Origin: CSSed11-175R1 sp041685735 | GTDB lineage: Bacteria; Actinomycetota; Nitriliruptoria; Nitriliruptorales; Nitriliruptoraceae | Assembly: GCA_041685735.1 (NCBI GenBank) | Contig: JAWLFE010000003.1 | Location: 1-64,000 of the forward strand | DNA: 64,000 bases | Direction of reading: 5' to 3' | Made by a program: the position numbers and the translations under genes | The notes under the pieces: model-generated | Databases searched by the model: none | Told to the model about the DNA's origin: nothing | What the model saw: the letters and a program-made list of their open reading frames with translations, nothing else | Part shown: in pieces, positions 16,849-25,411 of the stretch | Numbering within the stretch: the stretch's first letter is position 1 | Layout: every line of letters begins with the position of its first letter

Positions 16849-18071
16849 TCCGGATCGAGGCGACCCGGCTGATCCCCGGGCGCGGCGAGCCGATCGACCA
16901 CGGTGTCGTGGTGCTCGACGGCCAGGCGATCGCGTACGCCGGACCACGCGCCGACGCGCCGGTCGACGGCGTCACCGAGGTCGTCCAGGTCGACACGGTC
17001 ATGCCGGGCATGTGGGACTGCCACGTGCACCTGTTCGGGACCCACAGCGCGTCACCGTCCTACGTGTTCGCGGAACCGGTCGCCCTGCGAGCGGCCCGGG
17101 CGACCGCGGACCTGGCGGTGGCGCTGCGCGCCGGGTTCACCTCCGTCCGCGAAGCCGGGGGGTTGGGCATCCACCTCGCGGCTGCTGTGCGTGAGGGGTC
17201 GGTACCCGGACCCCGGGTGTACGCGGCGGGTGCGGCGTTGTCGGTCACCGGGGGCCACACCGACGTCCATGCGCTGCCGTCCGCCTGGGTCCGTGACCTG
17301 TCCCGGTGGGAGCCGTCGGTCCGGGTCTGCGATGGCGTCGCCGGGGTGATGGAAGCGGTCCGCGAACAGCTGCGCGCCGGTGCGGAGGTCATCAAGATCT
17401 GTGCGTCGGGCGGGGTGATCTCGGAACGCAACGATCCGCAGCACCAGCACTTCACACGGGCGGAACTGGAGGCCATCGTCGAGGTGGCGGGGCTGGCGGA
17501 CCGCTCGGTGATGGCCCACTGCCACGGCACGGCGGCGATGCTGGCGGCGGTCGAAGCCGGCGTCCGCACGATCGAGCACGGCAGCTACATCGACGACGAG
17601 GTGGCGGCCGCGATGCGTGAGCGAGACACGCTGCTTGTCCCCACCCGGCTGATCGGCTGCGACTTCCTGGAAGACGCCGGCAGCCTCCCCCCGGAGATGG
17701 CGACCAAGATGCGCGCGGTCTACGAGGACTCGGGGGAGCGGATCGCCCGGGCGGCCGCGTCCGGCGTGCGGATCGCGATGGGGACCGACGTGCTGCTGTC
17801 CGGCCCGGACCTGCCCGCCGGGTGGGGCAACCATGGTCGCGAGCTCTCCCTGCTGGTCGAACTGGGGTTGACACCGCTCGGGGCGATCGAGGCCGCGACG
17901 GCCAATGCTCCCGACACGCTTGGGGCCCGCGCGCCGCGATCCGGCCGGTTGGCGGCGGGGTACGACGCCGACATCATCGCGGTGCGCGGCGATCCGATCC
18001 GGGACATCGGTGTGCTGGCCGATCCCGCGTTCGTGACCCACGTCTGGCAGGCCGGGTGCCGGGTCGGCTGA
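16845..18071 (+). CDS. Amidohydrolase-superfamily metal hydrolase (prolidase/imidazolonepropionase-like)
   Basis: The 408-residue protein has all superfamily metal ligands: His60 and His62 in WDCHVHLF, a likely carbamylated Lys184 in VIKICASGG, His225, His245 in TIEHGSYI and Asp315 in MGTDVLL. The GGHTD and KICASGGVxS patterns match the branch whose characterised members split Xaa-Pro or Xaa-Arg dipeptides or related amides. The substrate is not determined by sequence. The GTG start overlaps the stop of lhgO by 4 bases, and it ends the four-gene operon. Confidence 0.85.
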   Translation: MIRIEATRLIPGRGEPIDHGVVVLDGQAIAYAGPRADAPVDGVTEVVQVDTVMPGMWDCHVHLFGTHSASPSYVFAEPVALRAARATADLAVALRAGFTSVREAGGLGIHLAAAVREGSVPGPRVYAAGAALSVTGGHTDVHALPSAWVRDLSRWEPSVRVCDGVAGVMEAVREQLRAGAEVIKICASGGVISERNDPQHQHFTRAELEAIVEVAGLADRSVMAHCHGTAAMLAAVEAGVRTIEHGSYIDDEVAAAMRERDTLLVPTRLIGCDFLEDAGSLPPEMATKMRAVYEDSGERIARAAASGVRIAMGTDVLLSGPDLPAGWGNHGRELSLLVELGLTPLGAIEAATANAPDTLGARAPRSGRLAAGYDADIIAVRGDPIRDIGVLADPAFVTHVWQAGCRVG

Positions 18072-18178
18072 TGCCCGGTGCCGACCGGTGGGTCGCCGGC
18101 TGGCCGATGAGGCTGGCCAGTGAGATCGGGCTCGCGTTGGCGGGGGTTGGTGCGGGCGCGTAGGCTCCCGCCTCGCCA

Positions 18179-18270
18179 GGAGGGTTCGCCTAGTCCGGTT
18201 TATGGCGCACGGCTGGAATCCGTGTAGGCCCGCAAGGGTCTCGGGGGTTCGAATCCCCCACCCTCCGCCA
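18179..18270 (+). tRNA. tRNA-Ser(GGA)
   Basis: The acceptor stem GGAGGGT pairs with ACCCTCC, and the anticodon loop CTGGAAT gives anticodon GGA. The variable arm (taggcccgcaagggtctcg) is identical to that of the tRNA-Ser(CGA) gene at 2933, and CCA is encoded. A TAGGCT hexamer at 18161..18166 is a likely -10 box. Confidence 0.95.
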
Positions 18271-18296
18271 GATGACCACCGCGTCACCTACACGAA

Positions 18297-18323
18297 CGGC
18301 CCCGGAGTGGCTCCGGGGCCGTT
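18297..18323 (+). terminator. Intrinsic-type terminator after tRNA-Ser(GGA)
   Basis: A perfect 12-bp stem (ACGGCCCCGGAG with CTCCGGGGCCGT) closes a TGG loop 26 bp after the tRNA. It is followed by tctcc without a real T-tract, as is common in very GC-rich genomes. Confidence 0.75.
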
Positions 18324-18554
18324 CTCCGTGGCGGAGGCGACGACCTCGATCCGTCGCAGACCGGTCGCAGAAACTGCCGGGGGTGGGGATGTGGCCACTC
18401 GCTGGTACACGGATCTTCGATGCGGGTCAGAGCATCGGTTGCTCGACGTCGCATTCGTCACGCGCCGTCTCAACCGGGGCCCGTATCCTCCTACTCGGCT
18501 CCGCCCACCGGCGCGCAGACGAGGTTGCATCGGATGGAGCCGGGAGGGACCAGG

Positions 18555-18959
18555 ATGATCGGTTCGCCGAATCGGGGCGGGTTCCACACCGTCACGCCCT
18601 ACCTGATGGTCACCGACCCGGACGGGTTCGTCGACTTCCTCGAGGCTGCGTTCGACGCGGAGGTCACCTACCGCACCACCGGCAGCGGCGGAGGGCAGCA
18701 CGTCGAGCTGCAGATCGGTGACAGCCGGATCATGGTCGGTGGTGGGGGCCCCATCGAGCAGGACCAACCAGCCGCTCTGTTCCTCTATGTCGACGACGTG
18801 GACGGTCTCCATGATCGCGCCGTCCAGGCCGGTGCGACCAGCATCATCGAACCGGCGGATGGACAGTTCGAGGAACAGCGTGGCGCCGGCGTGGTCGACC
18901 CGGCAGGGAACCAGTGGTTCCTCGGCCAGCATGGCCCGAACAGCACGGCCCCAGACTGA
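18555..18959 (+). CDS. VOC-superfamily (glyoxalase/PhnB-like) protein
   Basis: The 134-residue protein has the paired beta-alpha-beta-beta-beta modules of the vicinal-oxygen-chelate fold: HTVTPYLMVTDPDGFVDFLE, VELQIGDSRIMVGGG, LFLYVDDVDGLHDRAVQAG and GAGVVDPAGNQWFLGQ. It resembles the PhnB/YdfO group, whose functions are mostly unknown. The ATG at 18555 has GGGAGGG 6 bases upstream. A TATCCT -10-like hexamer lies at about 18483. Confidence 0.88.
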   Translation: MIGSPNRGGFHTVTPYLMVTDPDGFVDFLEAAFDAEVTYRTTGSGGGQHVELQIGDSRIMVGGGGPIEQDQPAALFLYVDDVDGLHDRAVQAGATSIIEPADGQFEEQRGAGVVDPAGNQWFLGQHGPNSTAPD

Positions 18960-18998
18960 ACCGCAACGGGTCAAGACGCCGCGTGCGCTGCTCACGCC

Positions 18999-19484
18999 TC
19001 AGTCGTTGTAGAAGGTCGTGACCCGGGTCGAAAGTCCCGTGTCCGCGACGTACACCTCCTGATCGGGACGGCCCTGATCGGGTGTCTCCCAGAAGGTGAT
19101 GTCCTCTCCGTCAGCGTTGGTGTAGGACTCGCCCTCGCTGCCGAAGTAGTCCTCGTAGTGGTCGACCACGTCTTCATGGGACCTGTCAACCGGCGAGTAC
19201 TCCCACTCTTCGAAACTCCTTTCGGAAGATGCATCGTGGTAGGAGTCGTTCTGCACCCCTCCGCTGGGGATGGGTGGTCGGTTGGGAGAATCGGTTGTGG
19301 CTCCCGCGTCGCCGGGGTCCCCCGAGCCACCCGTGCCTCCGCTGTCCGCTCCTGCCTCTGCCTCGAGGTCTTGAAGGGTGTCGAAGATGTCCCTGAGGTC
19401 GGCGGCGTCGAAGTCGCCATCGTCACATGCGGACAGCAGCACGGCCAACACGATGACGACCAGGACCGTCGATGCACGTCTCAT
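18999..19484 (-). CDS. Putative lipoprotein of unknown function
   Basis: The 161-residue precursor has a lipoprotein signal ending at Cys20 (VLLSAC). An acidic, Gly/Ser-rich linker follows (about 40-80), then a C-terminal domain with many Tyr, Asp and Glu residues. Near its end DQEVYVADTGLSTRVTTFYND looks like a small beta-rich fold. I recognise no family. The ATG at 19484 was chosen because it starts the signal peptide directly after a GGGAGG site. Base composition is slightly less GC-rich than the neighbours, which may reflect recent acquisition. Confidence 0.7.
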   Translation of the reverse strand: MRRASTVLVVIVLAVLLSACDDGDFDAADLRDIFDTLQDLEAEAGADSGGTGGSGDPGDAGATTDSPNRPPIPSGGVQNDSYHDASSERSFEEWEYSPVDRSHEDVVDHYEDYFGSEGESYTNADGEDITFWETPDQGRPDQEVYVADTGLSTRVTTFYND

Positions 19485-19673
19485 ACGGGTTCGCCTCCCA
19501 CGCCTCCACATGCGTTCAACCCGACCGGACGAAACTACGCTGACGCGGAATGCGGCGGTCTACCTAACTCAAGGCGTGTCCTACTCATCTTCACGTGCAG
19601 CACGCCAGCTCCCGGGCCCGAGGGATCGGGACCTCTCGTGCGGCCGTTGGAGGCGACGTCGAGGTGCCGGCCA

Positions 19674-20060
19674 TCAGGGAGCGGGGAGCACGTAGACGGT
19701 GCCGTCCATGCCGGGGTGCAGGGTGCACACGTAGCCGTAGGCACCCGCTTCCTCGAAGGTGTGGGTGAAGGTCCCCGTGCCCTGCACGTCGCTGTCGAAG
19801 CCATCACCCACGACGTCGTGGGCGGCCCGTCCCTCCCAGACCCAGGTCACCTCCGTGCCGGCCTCGACGACCACCTCGATGGGGTCGTAGACGTTGTCGA
19901 GGACCGCGACGATCGGCTCGGCGGACACCGGCCCGACATCGTCCGGAACCTCCGCGACCGCCGGGGCGGAACTGGCGCAACCCGCCAACATGACGGCGGC
20001 GACGGCCAGCGGAGCCAGCGATGAACGCAGCAGTGAAGGCAGCGGCGAACGACCAACCAT
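19674..20060 (-). CDS. Plastocyanin-like cupredoxin lipoprotein
   Basis: The 128-residue precursor has a lipoprotein signal ending at Cys28 (VMLAGC). The single cupredoxin domain has the type 1 copper ligands His81 (GRAAHDVVG), Cys112, His115 and Met118 in YVCTLHPGMDG. It should bind one copper ion on the outer face of the membrane and carry electrons. The ATG at 20060 has GAGG 8 bases upstream. The redox partner is not evident from neighbours. Confidence 0.9.
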   Translation of the reverse strand: MVGRSPLPSLLRSSLAPLAVAAVMLAGCASSAPAVAEVPDDVGPVSAEPIVAVLDNVYDPIEVVVEAGTEVTWVWEGRAAHDVVGDGFDSDVQGTGTFTHTFEEAGAYGYVCTLHPGMDGTVYVLPAP

Positions 20061-20183
20061 GTGACGACCTCGGGAGCGCGGTCGGATGGGAGCCATGCCA
20101 AGGTACGGCCAGTGGCGGAAGGCGTGGAACCGCGACGTACGCTGCGGCGGTCCTCGTCCGTGAGGTGCCGGAACGGAGCGGTG

Positions 20184-21539
20184 ATGTCGCGTGGAGCCAA
20201 GCTGGCGATCGCGGCGCTGGCCGCGTTCGTCGTGCTCGCTGGCGGGGTCGTCTGGTACCTCGGACCGATCGCACCGATCGCCACGGGCTATGCCGCGAAG
20301 ACGGTCTGTTCGGGACACCTCGTCGCTGAACGGGGGGTCGACGACGCGCTGGGCGATCTGCCGGACAACCCGCTCGTTCCGTTCCTGCGGGTCGACGTCG
20401 ACGATCCGACGGCGGTGACCGCCACGCTGCTCGGCGCGTGGGGGGCGACCGCGTACCGGACCGAGGGGCTGGGGTGCACCCTCGCTGAGGAGCGCCCCGC
20501 CTTCACCGCCCTGGATCCGCTGCCGCCACCCGCGCCGGGACAGCCGTGGCCGCAGGGCTCCGGGGCGGCGCAGGCGACCTCCGGGATCAGCGCAGCGCAG
20601 ATGGATGCGGCGATCAACCTCGCCTTCGTCGAGGACGACCCGTCGGGTCGCGACCGCAACACCCGGGCGGTGGTCGTGATCAAGGATGGCCGGCTGGTGG
20701 CGGAGCGCTACGCACCCGGCTTCGGTCCGGACACGCCCCTGCTGGGATGGTCGATGGCGAAGTCGGTCGCGGGCGCGATGGTCGGCCGGTTGGTCGCTGA
20801 CGGGAGGTTGTCGACCGAGGACGACGGCCTCCGCCCGGCCTGGGCGACCGACGAGCGACGATCGATCACCGTGGAGCACCTGCTGACCATGACCGATGGT
20901 CTGTCGTTCGAGGAGGTGTACGACCCGGACACCGACGCGACGCGGATGCTGTTCCTGCCCGGCGACGCGGGTGACTACGCCGCACAGCTGCCCCTGGAAG
21001 CCGGACCAGGCACCCGGTGGGCGTACTCGTCGGGGACGACCAACATCCTGTGCGACGTGGCCCAGGAAGTGGCCGACGCCGGGCCGGAACTGGCCCGGTC
21101 GCTGGTCTTCGAACCGCTCGGCATGGCCACCGCCGTCATGGAACCCGATGCCGCTGGCGGCCTGGTGTGCTCGTCGTACCTCTACGCGACCGCGCGGGAC
21201 TGGGCGCGGTTCGGGCAGTGGTACCTCCAGGACGGGGTCTGGGAGGGAGAGCGACTGCTTCCGGAGGGATGGGTCGAGCGGTCGACGACGCCGGTGGACC
21301 TGCCGACCGAGTACCCGTACGGCTGGCAGTGGTGGCTCAACACCGGGCCCGATGGCGAGCAGCGGATGCCGTCGGTGCCCTCCGATGCCTACTGGGCATC
21401 CGGCAACGAGGGCCAGCAGGTGGTCATCGTTCCCTCCGAGGACCTGGTGGTCGTTCGCCTGGGGTTCAGTGGCGGGTTCTCGGGGATCGCCTGGGGTCTG
21501 GAGCCGATGCTGCGTGGGATCATCGACGCAGCCCGATGA
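20184..21539 (+). CDS. Serine hydrolase of the beta-lactamase class C / DD-peptidase-like family
   Basis: The 451-residue protein is anchored by one N-terminal transmembrane helix (about 8-27). The SxxK motif is SMAK with nucleophile Ser190, and the second motif is YSS in the RWAYSSGTTN segment near residue 290. Close relatives include 6-aminohexanoate-dimer hydrolase and EstB-like esterases, so the call beta-lactamase would be too specific. The ATG at 20184 follows GGAGCG and opens the membrane helix; the longer frame overlaps the divergent cupredoxin promoter. Confidence 0.86.
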   Translation: MSRGAKLAIAALAAFVVLAGGVVWYLGPIAPIATGYAAKTVCSGHLVAERGVDDALGDLPDNPLVPFLRVDVDDPTAVTATLLGAWGATAYRTEGLGCTLAEERPAFTALDPLPPPAPGQPWPQGSGAAQATSGISAAQMDAAINLAFVEDDPSGRDRNTRAVVVIKDGRLVAERYAPGFGPDTPLLGWSMAKSVAGAMVGRLVADGRLSTEDDGLRPAWATDERRSITVEHLLTMTDGLSFEEVYDPDTDATRMLFLPGDAGDYAAQLPLEAGPGTRWAYSSGTTNILCDVAQEVADAGPELARSLVFEPLGMATAVMEPDAAGGLVCSSYLYATARDWARFGQWYLQDGVWEGERLLPEGWVERSTTPVDLPTEYPYGWQWWLNTGPDGEQRMPSVPSDAYWASGNEGQQVVIVPSEDLVVVRLGFSGGFSGIAWGLEPMLRGIIDAAR

Positions 21540-21647
21540 GGGGTTGCCTGACGATCAGGACCTGCGTCCTCTCAAGTCGAGTGCCACATCCGGCCGATGG
21601 GATGGGCAACATCGAGGTCGGAGGACCACGACCACCCCGAGGGACCG

Positions 21648-22757
21648 ATGCGTAACCATGCCATGAACGAGGCGCGGGCGGAACAACGGCGCCTGGAGTG
21701 GCGCAAGCGTGTCGTCTACCAGGTGGCCAGTGGGTTCGCGGCACTGGTGACCGTCCTGAGCTGGGTGACCCGGGAACCCGGCGACGTCATCATCGAGCGT
21801 GGCTACCCGGTCTTGCTCCTGGTCCTGTTGGGCTTCACGTTGCTGTTGCGGCAACAGCGGGTGCGGTTGCGGCCACTGGAGCTCACGATGTTCGGGATCC
21901 TGAGCTTCGTGATCCTGGGACGCCTGTTGTGGCACCTGCACTTCGCCGGATCACTCGACGAACACCTGCTGGTCCTCGCTGGGGCGCACTACTGGTCGGT
22001 CGGCGCGCTGGTCGTCGGTGCCTTCGTGATGCTGGACCGTCGGGCCGGCGCGATCGCGGGCACCGCGGTCCTGGTCGTGTCGGGACTCATGGTCGCAACC
22101 AGCGTCTGGCGGGAGGTCGCGGCGACCGGGACGATGCCGACCGATGCGATCTCCTACCTCGTACGTGTCCATGGTTTCCTGGCTGCCCTGCTGGCCCTGA
22201 CGGTCGCGCTGAGCAGCATGCGTGAGGATCTGCACCGGGCGCTCGCCAGGGCTGAGGTCCTCAACGAACGGGCCACGACCGATCCGATGACGGGTTTGGC
22301 CAACCGCTGGGCGGGTCAGGAGCGCCTGGCGCAGGAGCGGTCGGCGGCGCAACGCTACGAACGGCCACTGTCGATCATCCTGGTGGATCTGGACCACTTC
22401 AAGGCCATCAACGACGCGCACGGGCACGTGGCCGGCGACGGTGTGTTGGAGGTCGTGTCGGAGGTGCTCCGCCGCACCGTTCGTGAGGTCGACCTGGTCG
22501 TGCGCTGGGGTGGCGAGGAGTTCCTGATCATCGCGCCGGACACCGACGTCGAGGCGGCGGTGCAGCTGGCGGAGCGCTGCCGGACCGCCATCGCCGCCGA
22601 ACAGCCCGAGGGGCTGCTCGTCACGGCGACGTTCGGTGTGGCGGAGTTCCGGCGGGGTGAGGAGTTGGACGATCTGATGCGGCGTGCCGACCACCACCTG
22701 TACGCCGCCAAGGACCATGGTCGCGATCGGGTCGGTGGGCTGTCGCACCAGGTGTGA
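21648..22757 (+). CDS. Membrane-bound diguanylate cyclase (GGDEF)
   Basis: The 369-residue protein has about six transmembrane helices in its first 180 residues, then a GGDEF domain (about 200-365). The active-site loop is RWGGEEF, which is catalytically competent. An inhibitory-site RxxD (REVD) lies exactly five residues before it, so product feedback by c-di-GMP is likely. The metal-binding stretch DLDHFKAINDAHGHVAGD is intact. The ATG at 21648 with GAGGG upstream is preferred; an ATG at 21663 is an alternative. The membrane part has no recognised sensory domain. Confidence 0.92.
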   Translation: MRNHAMNEARAEQRRLEWRKRVVYQVASGFAALVTVLSWVTREPGDVIIERGYPVLLLVLLGFTLLLRQQRVRLRPLELTMFGILSFVILGRLLWHLHFAGSLDEHLLVLAGAHYWSVGALVVGAFVMLDRRAGAIAGTAVLVVSGLMVATSVWREVAATGTMPTDAISYLVRVHGFLAALLALTVALSSMREDLHRALARAEVLNERATTDPMTGLANRWAGQERLAQERSAAQRYERPLSIILVDLDHFKAINDAHGHVAGDGVLEVVSEVLRRTVREVDLVVRWGGEEFLIIAPDTDVEAAVQLAERCRTAIAAEQPEGLLVTATFGVAEFRRGEELDDLMRRADHHLYAAKDHGRDRVGGLSHQV

Positions 22758-22826
22758 TGACGGCAGGTCCCCGGTGCCCGGCGGTGGAGCTACGTTCCCG
22801 GCTCCCCGACCTACCCCGGAGCCTCC

Positions 22827-23771
22827 GTGCCTGAGCTCGGCCTGATGATCGAAGGACAGGAAGGCCTGACCTGGCCACGGTGGCTCGCACTGGTCGAGGC
22901 GGCGGAGGACCTGGGCTTCGCGTCGCTGCACCGGTCGGATCACCTGACGGGGATCGAGGGTGACGCGGATCGGGCATCGCTGTCCCTGTGGCCGTCGCTG
23001 ACGGTGGCCGCCGAGCGGACACGGCGGATTCGGTTCGGGCCGATGGTCTCCCCGATGACGTTCCTCCCCCCGGCGCTCGTGGCCAAGATGGCGATGGACC
23101 TCGACGTCCTGTCGGAGGGTCGGTTGGATGTCGGGATCGGGGCGGGCTGGAACGCGGCCGAGCACGCGATGTTCGGGATCCCCTACCCGCGGTACCCCGA
23201 GCGACTGGCACTCCTCGACGAAGCGGCTGTGGTCATCAGCGCCCTGTGGTGTGGAGATCCGACCTCCCTGGACGGCACACACCTGTCGTTGCGGGATGCG
23301 CAGGTGCATCCACGGGCGACGGGTCCCGAGCCGTTCCTCGTGCTCGGAGGCAAGGGCCCCCGGACGCTCCGGGTCGTCGCCGAACGTGCGTCGGAGTGGA
23401 ACTGCTCCTATGTCGGGGTCGACACCTTCCGTGAGAAGTCGGAAGCGCTGGACGCGCAGTGCCGCGCCATTGGCCGCGACCCGGCGACGCTCGGCCGATC
23501 GGTGATGGTGCCGTTCGTCATCGGTCGGGATGACGCCGAGGTGGCGCGTGCCATCGCCGGGCAGCGTGCGACGTTCTCCGGGCTGCCGGGCGACCTCGAT
23601 GCGTGGGTCGCGGCGGGGTTCATCGGCGGGTCGCCGCAGCGTGTCGTCGAGCAGCTGGGCGCGTTCACGACCGCGGGAGCATCCCGGTTCATGCTGCAGC
23701 ACAACGACCTCGACGACCGGGCATCCCTGGAACTGCTCGCCAGCGAGGTGCTGCCGCAGGTCGGTCCCTGA
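22827..23771 (+). CDS. Luciferase-like (LLM) F420/FMN-dependent oxidoreductase
   Basis: The 314-residue protein follows the bacterial luciferase-like TIM barrel: GLMIEGQEGLTWPRWLALVEAAEDLGF, the SDHL motif, then FGPMVSPMTFLPPALVAKMAMDLDVLSEGR and GIGAGWNAAEH. The last segments are characteristic of the F420-dependent class found in actinobacteria. The substrate is unknown. The GTG start at 22827 has GGAG about 8 bases upstream and it is transcribed alone. Confidence 0.88.
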   Translation: MPELGLMIEGQEGLTWPRWLALVEAAEDLGFASLHRSDHLTGIEGDADRASLSLWPSLTVAAERTRRIRFGPMVSPMTFLPPALVAKMAMDLDVLSEGRLDVGIGAGWNAAEHAMFGIPYPRYPERLALLDEAAVVISALWCGDPTSLDGTHLSLRDAQVHPRATGPEPFLVLGGKGPRTLRVVAERASEWNCSYVGVDTFREKSEALDAQCRAIGRDPATLGRSVMVPFVIGRDDAEVARAIAGQRATFSGLPGDLDAWVAAGFIGGSPQRVVEQLGAFTTAGASRFMLQHNDLDDRASLELLASEVLPQVGP

Positions 23772-23825
23772 GGCCGCCGCCTTGCTGGCCTCCGGAGACC
23801 GGCTCCGGGGCGTGCGGGGTCCCGT

Positions 23826-24359
23826 TCAGGACGTCAGGCGGTCCAGGACCTGCTCGTGGACCTCGAGGTCGCGAGGCGTGAACAGCACCATGCGCACGAG
23901 GCGGACGCTCGTCAGAGCGGGGGCTTCGGTCACGATCGTGGTCAGCGCGACCTCGGTGGCCGGCTCCAGCGGGTAGCCGAAGGCGCCGGTCGAGATCGCC
24001 GGGAAGGCCACGGAGCCCACCCCTGCCTCGTCCGCGACCCGGAGGGCGTTGCGGTAACAGTCGGCCAGGTAGGTGTCGGAGGGCTCGTCGACACCGTAGA
24101 CGGGGCCGAGGCAGTGCAGGACGTGGGGGTTGGGGAGCTCGTGACCACCCGTCAGGACGCACTCTCCGGGAGAGATCGGCGCGAAGGGCCGACACTCCTC
24201 GGCCAGCCCCGGTCCGGCGGTCCGGTGGATCGCCCCGGCGACCCCGCCACCGATCTGGAGTTCCGCGTTGGCTGCGTTGACGATGGCATCGATATCCGGC
24301 TGGTCGGTGATGTCGCCCCGGAGCAGCTCCAGGGCGACTCCGTCGATCTCGCGTCGCAT
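23826..24359 (-). CDS. Macrodomain protein (ADP-ribose-binding, MacroD-like)
   Basis: The 177-residue protein is a single macrodomain. The ADP-ribose loops are DAIVNAANAELQIGGGVAGAIH and AFPAISTGAFGYPLEPATEVA. The NAAN and GGGVxxAIH motifs fit the MacroD class, which removes ADP-ribose from acidic residues or deacetylates O-acetyl-ADP-ribose. The ATG at 24359 gives the family length; the long upstream frame is antisense noise. No ADP-ribosyltransferase or sirtuin gene is adjacent, so the partner is unknown. Confidence 0.92.
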   Translation of the reverse strand: MRREIDGVALELLRGDITDQPDIDAIVNAANAELQIGGGVAGAIHRTAGPGLAEECRPFAPISPGECVLTGGHELPNPHVLHCLGPVYGVDEPSDTYLADCYRNALRVADEAGVGSVAFPAISTGAFGYPLEPATEVALTTIVTEAPALTSVRLVRMVLFTPRDLEVHEQVLDRLTS

Positions 24360-24560
24360 CGAACAGCTCCAGGTCGCGGTGATGGTCGGCCTACCGACCG
24401 GACCGATCCTACTGGAACGCCTGTGCGCTCCGACGGGACGGGTCGGCACCGTGGCGGTGATCGGCCGAGCACCGGATCGCGTCGGGCCGTAGCCTCGTGC
24501 CGACGTTCCGAGCCGTGACGGGGGAACCCGGCTGCGTGCTCGTCGACCTGCGGAGGTCCC

Positions 24561-25055
24561 ATGGCAAGCCAGCGCATCCTGGGCCTGTTGCTGATCACGA
24601 TCGGCGCGGCGCTCCTGATCGTGCTCACCACCGATGTCGGCGGCGAGGTGGTCGTCGGGTTCCTCGGGCTCGGGTTCCTCGCGGCCTACGCCTCGACCCG
24701 GACCTACGGCTTCCTGGTCCCTGGCGGGATCCTCACGGGCCTGGGTGCGGGGTTGGTCGTCGAGTCCCAGGGAGGCCCGGGTGGGTCCGTGGTGCTCGGG
24801 CTCGGCTGTGGTTTCCTCGCCATCGCGCTGATCGATCGACTCGTGAGCTCGTCGGACGGGGTGTGGTGGTGGCCGTTGATCCCGGGTGGGGTCCTGGTCG
24901 TCGCGGGTGCGTCGAGCCTGACCGGCGTGCCGAACCTCGAGGTGTACCTCGTGCCGGCGGCGTTGATCGTCATCGGAGCCGCCCTGCTCCTGCGGCGGCC
25001 GCGATCCGATGGCGAGGAGTCGGTGGCTGAGGTCGACGACCCCGACGGGTCGTGA
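24561..25055 (+). CDS. Small integral membrane protein of unknown function
   Basis: The 164-residue protein has five or six hydrophobic helices (for example about 7-24, 29-43, 50-66, 76-92, 102-117 and 128-146), short Gly-rich loops and a charged C-terminal tail. It resembles the general class of small actinobacterial DUF membrane proteins but I cannot name a family. The ATG at 24561 follows GGAGG. It precedes the SRP RNA gene and looks monocistronic. Confidence 0.7.
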   Translation: MASQRILGLLLITIGAALLIVLTTDVGGEVVVGFLGLGFLAAYASTRTYGFLVPGGILTGLGAGLVVESQGGPGGSVVLGLGCGFLAIALIDRLVSSSDGVWWWPLIPGGVLVVAGASSLTGVPNLEVYLVPAALIVIGAALLLRRPRSDGEESVAEVDDPDGS

Positions 25056-25148
25056 CCACCGGTTGGTGCTGCGGCTTCGCTGCTGCCTGAGCGGTCCGGT
25101 ACGGTCATGGTTCGCGGGGTCGGAGTTCCCACCCGGCGCGGTGTGGAG

Positions 25149-25247
25149 ACGGACGTCCGCCGGTGACGTTCCCCGGTGAACCGGGTCAGGGCCGAGAGGC
25201 AGCAGCCCTAAGCCGTTCTCGAACGGGTGCCGATCACGGGCGTCCGT
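25149..25247 (+). ncRNA. ffs: Signal recognition particle RNA (4.5S-type, small form)
   Basis: The core at 25171..25210 contains the conserved SRP domain IV elements CCGGTGAACCGGGTCAGG and AGCAGCCCTAAGC. They flank a gcc-GAGA-ggc stem with a GNRA tetraloop. The terminal arms acggacg (25149..25155) and cgtccgt (25241..25247) pair and set the approximate ends. It lies just upstream of dnaX, a common position in actinobacteria. It binds Ffh in co-translational protein targeting. Confidence 0.88.
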
Positions 25248-25411
25248 CGCCAGACCGCGTCGGTGGACGCCGACCCCGCCGCTCTTCGTTCCGTCGGTGC
25301 CGTGGGCGATGGTCAGGGAGTGACGCGGCGAGGGGACCGCCCGCGGGCCCGGCCCGGTCGGTCGGAGGTCGCAGGGCACCGCTACGGTGCCGGTCGTGAC
25401 GGAGGCAGCTC

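Noticed and set aside
21951..23702. 583-codon minus-strand frame
   Set aside because: It crosses the GGDEF and LLM genes in antisense and is compositionally noise.
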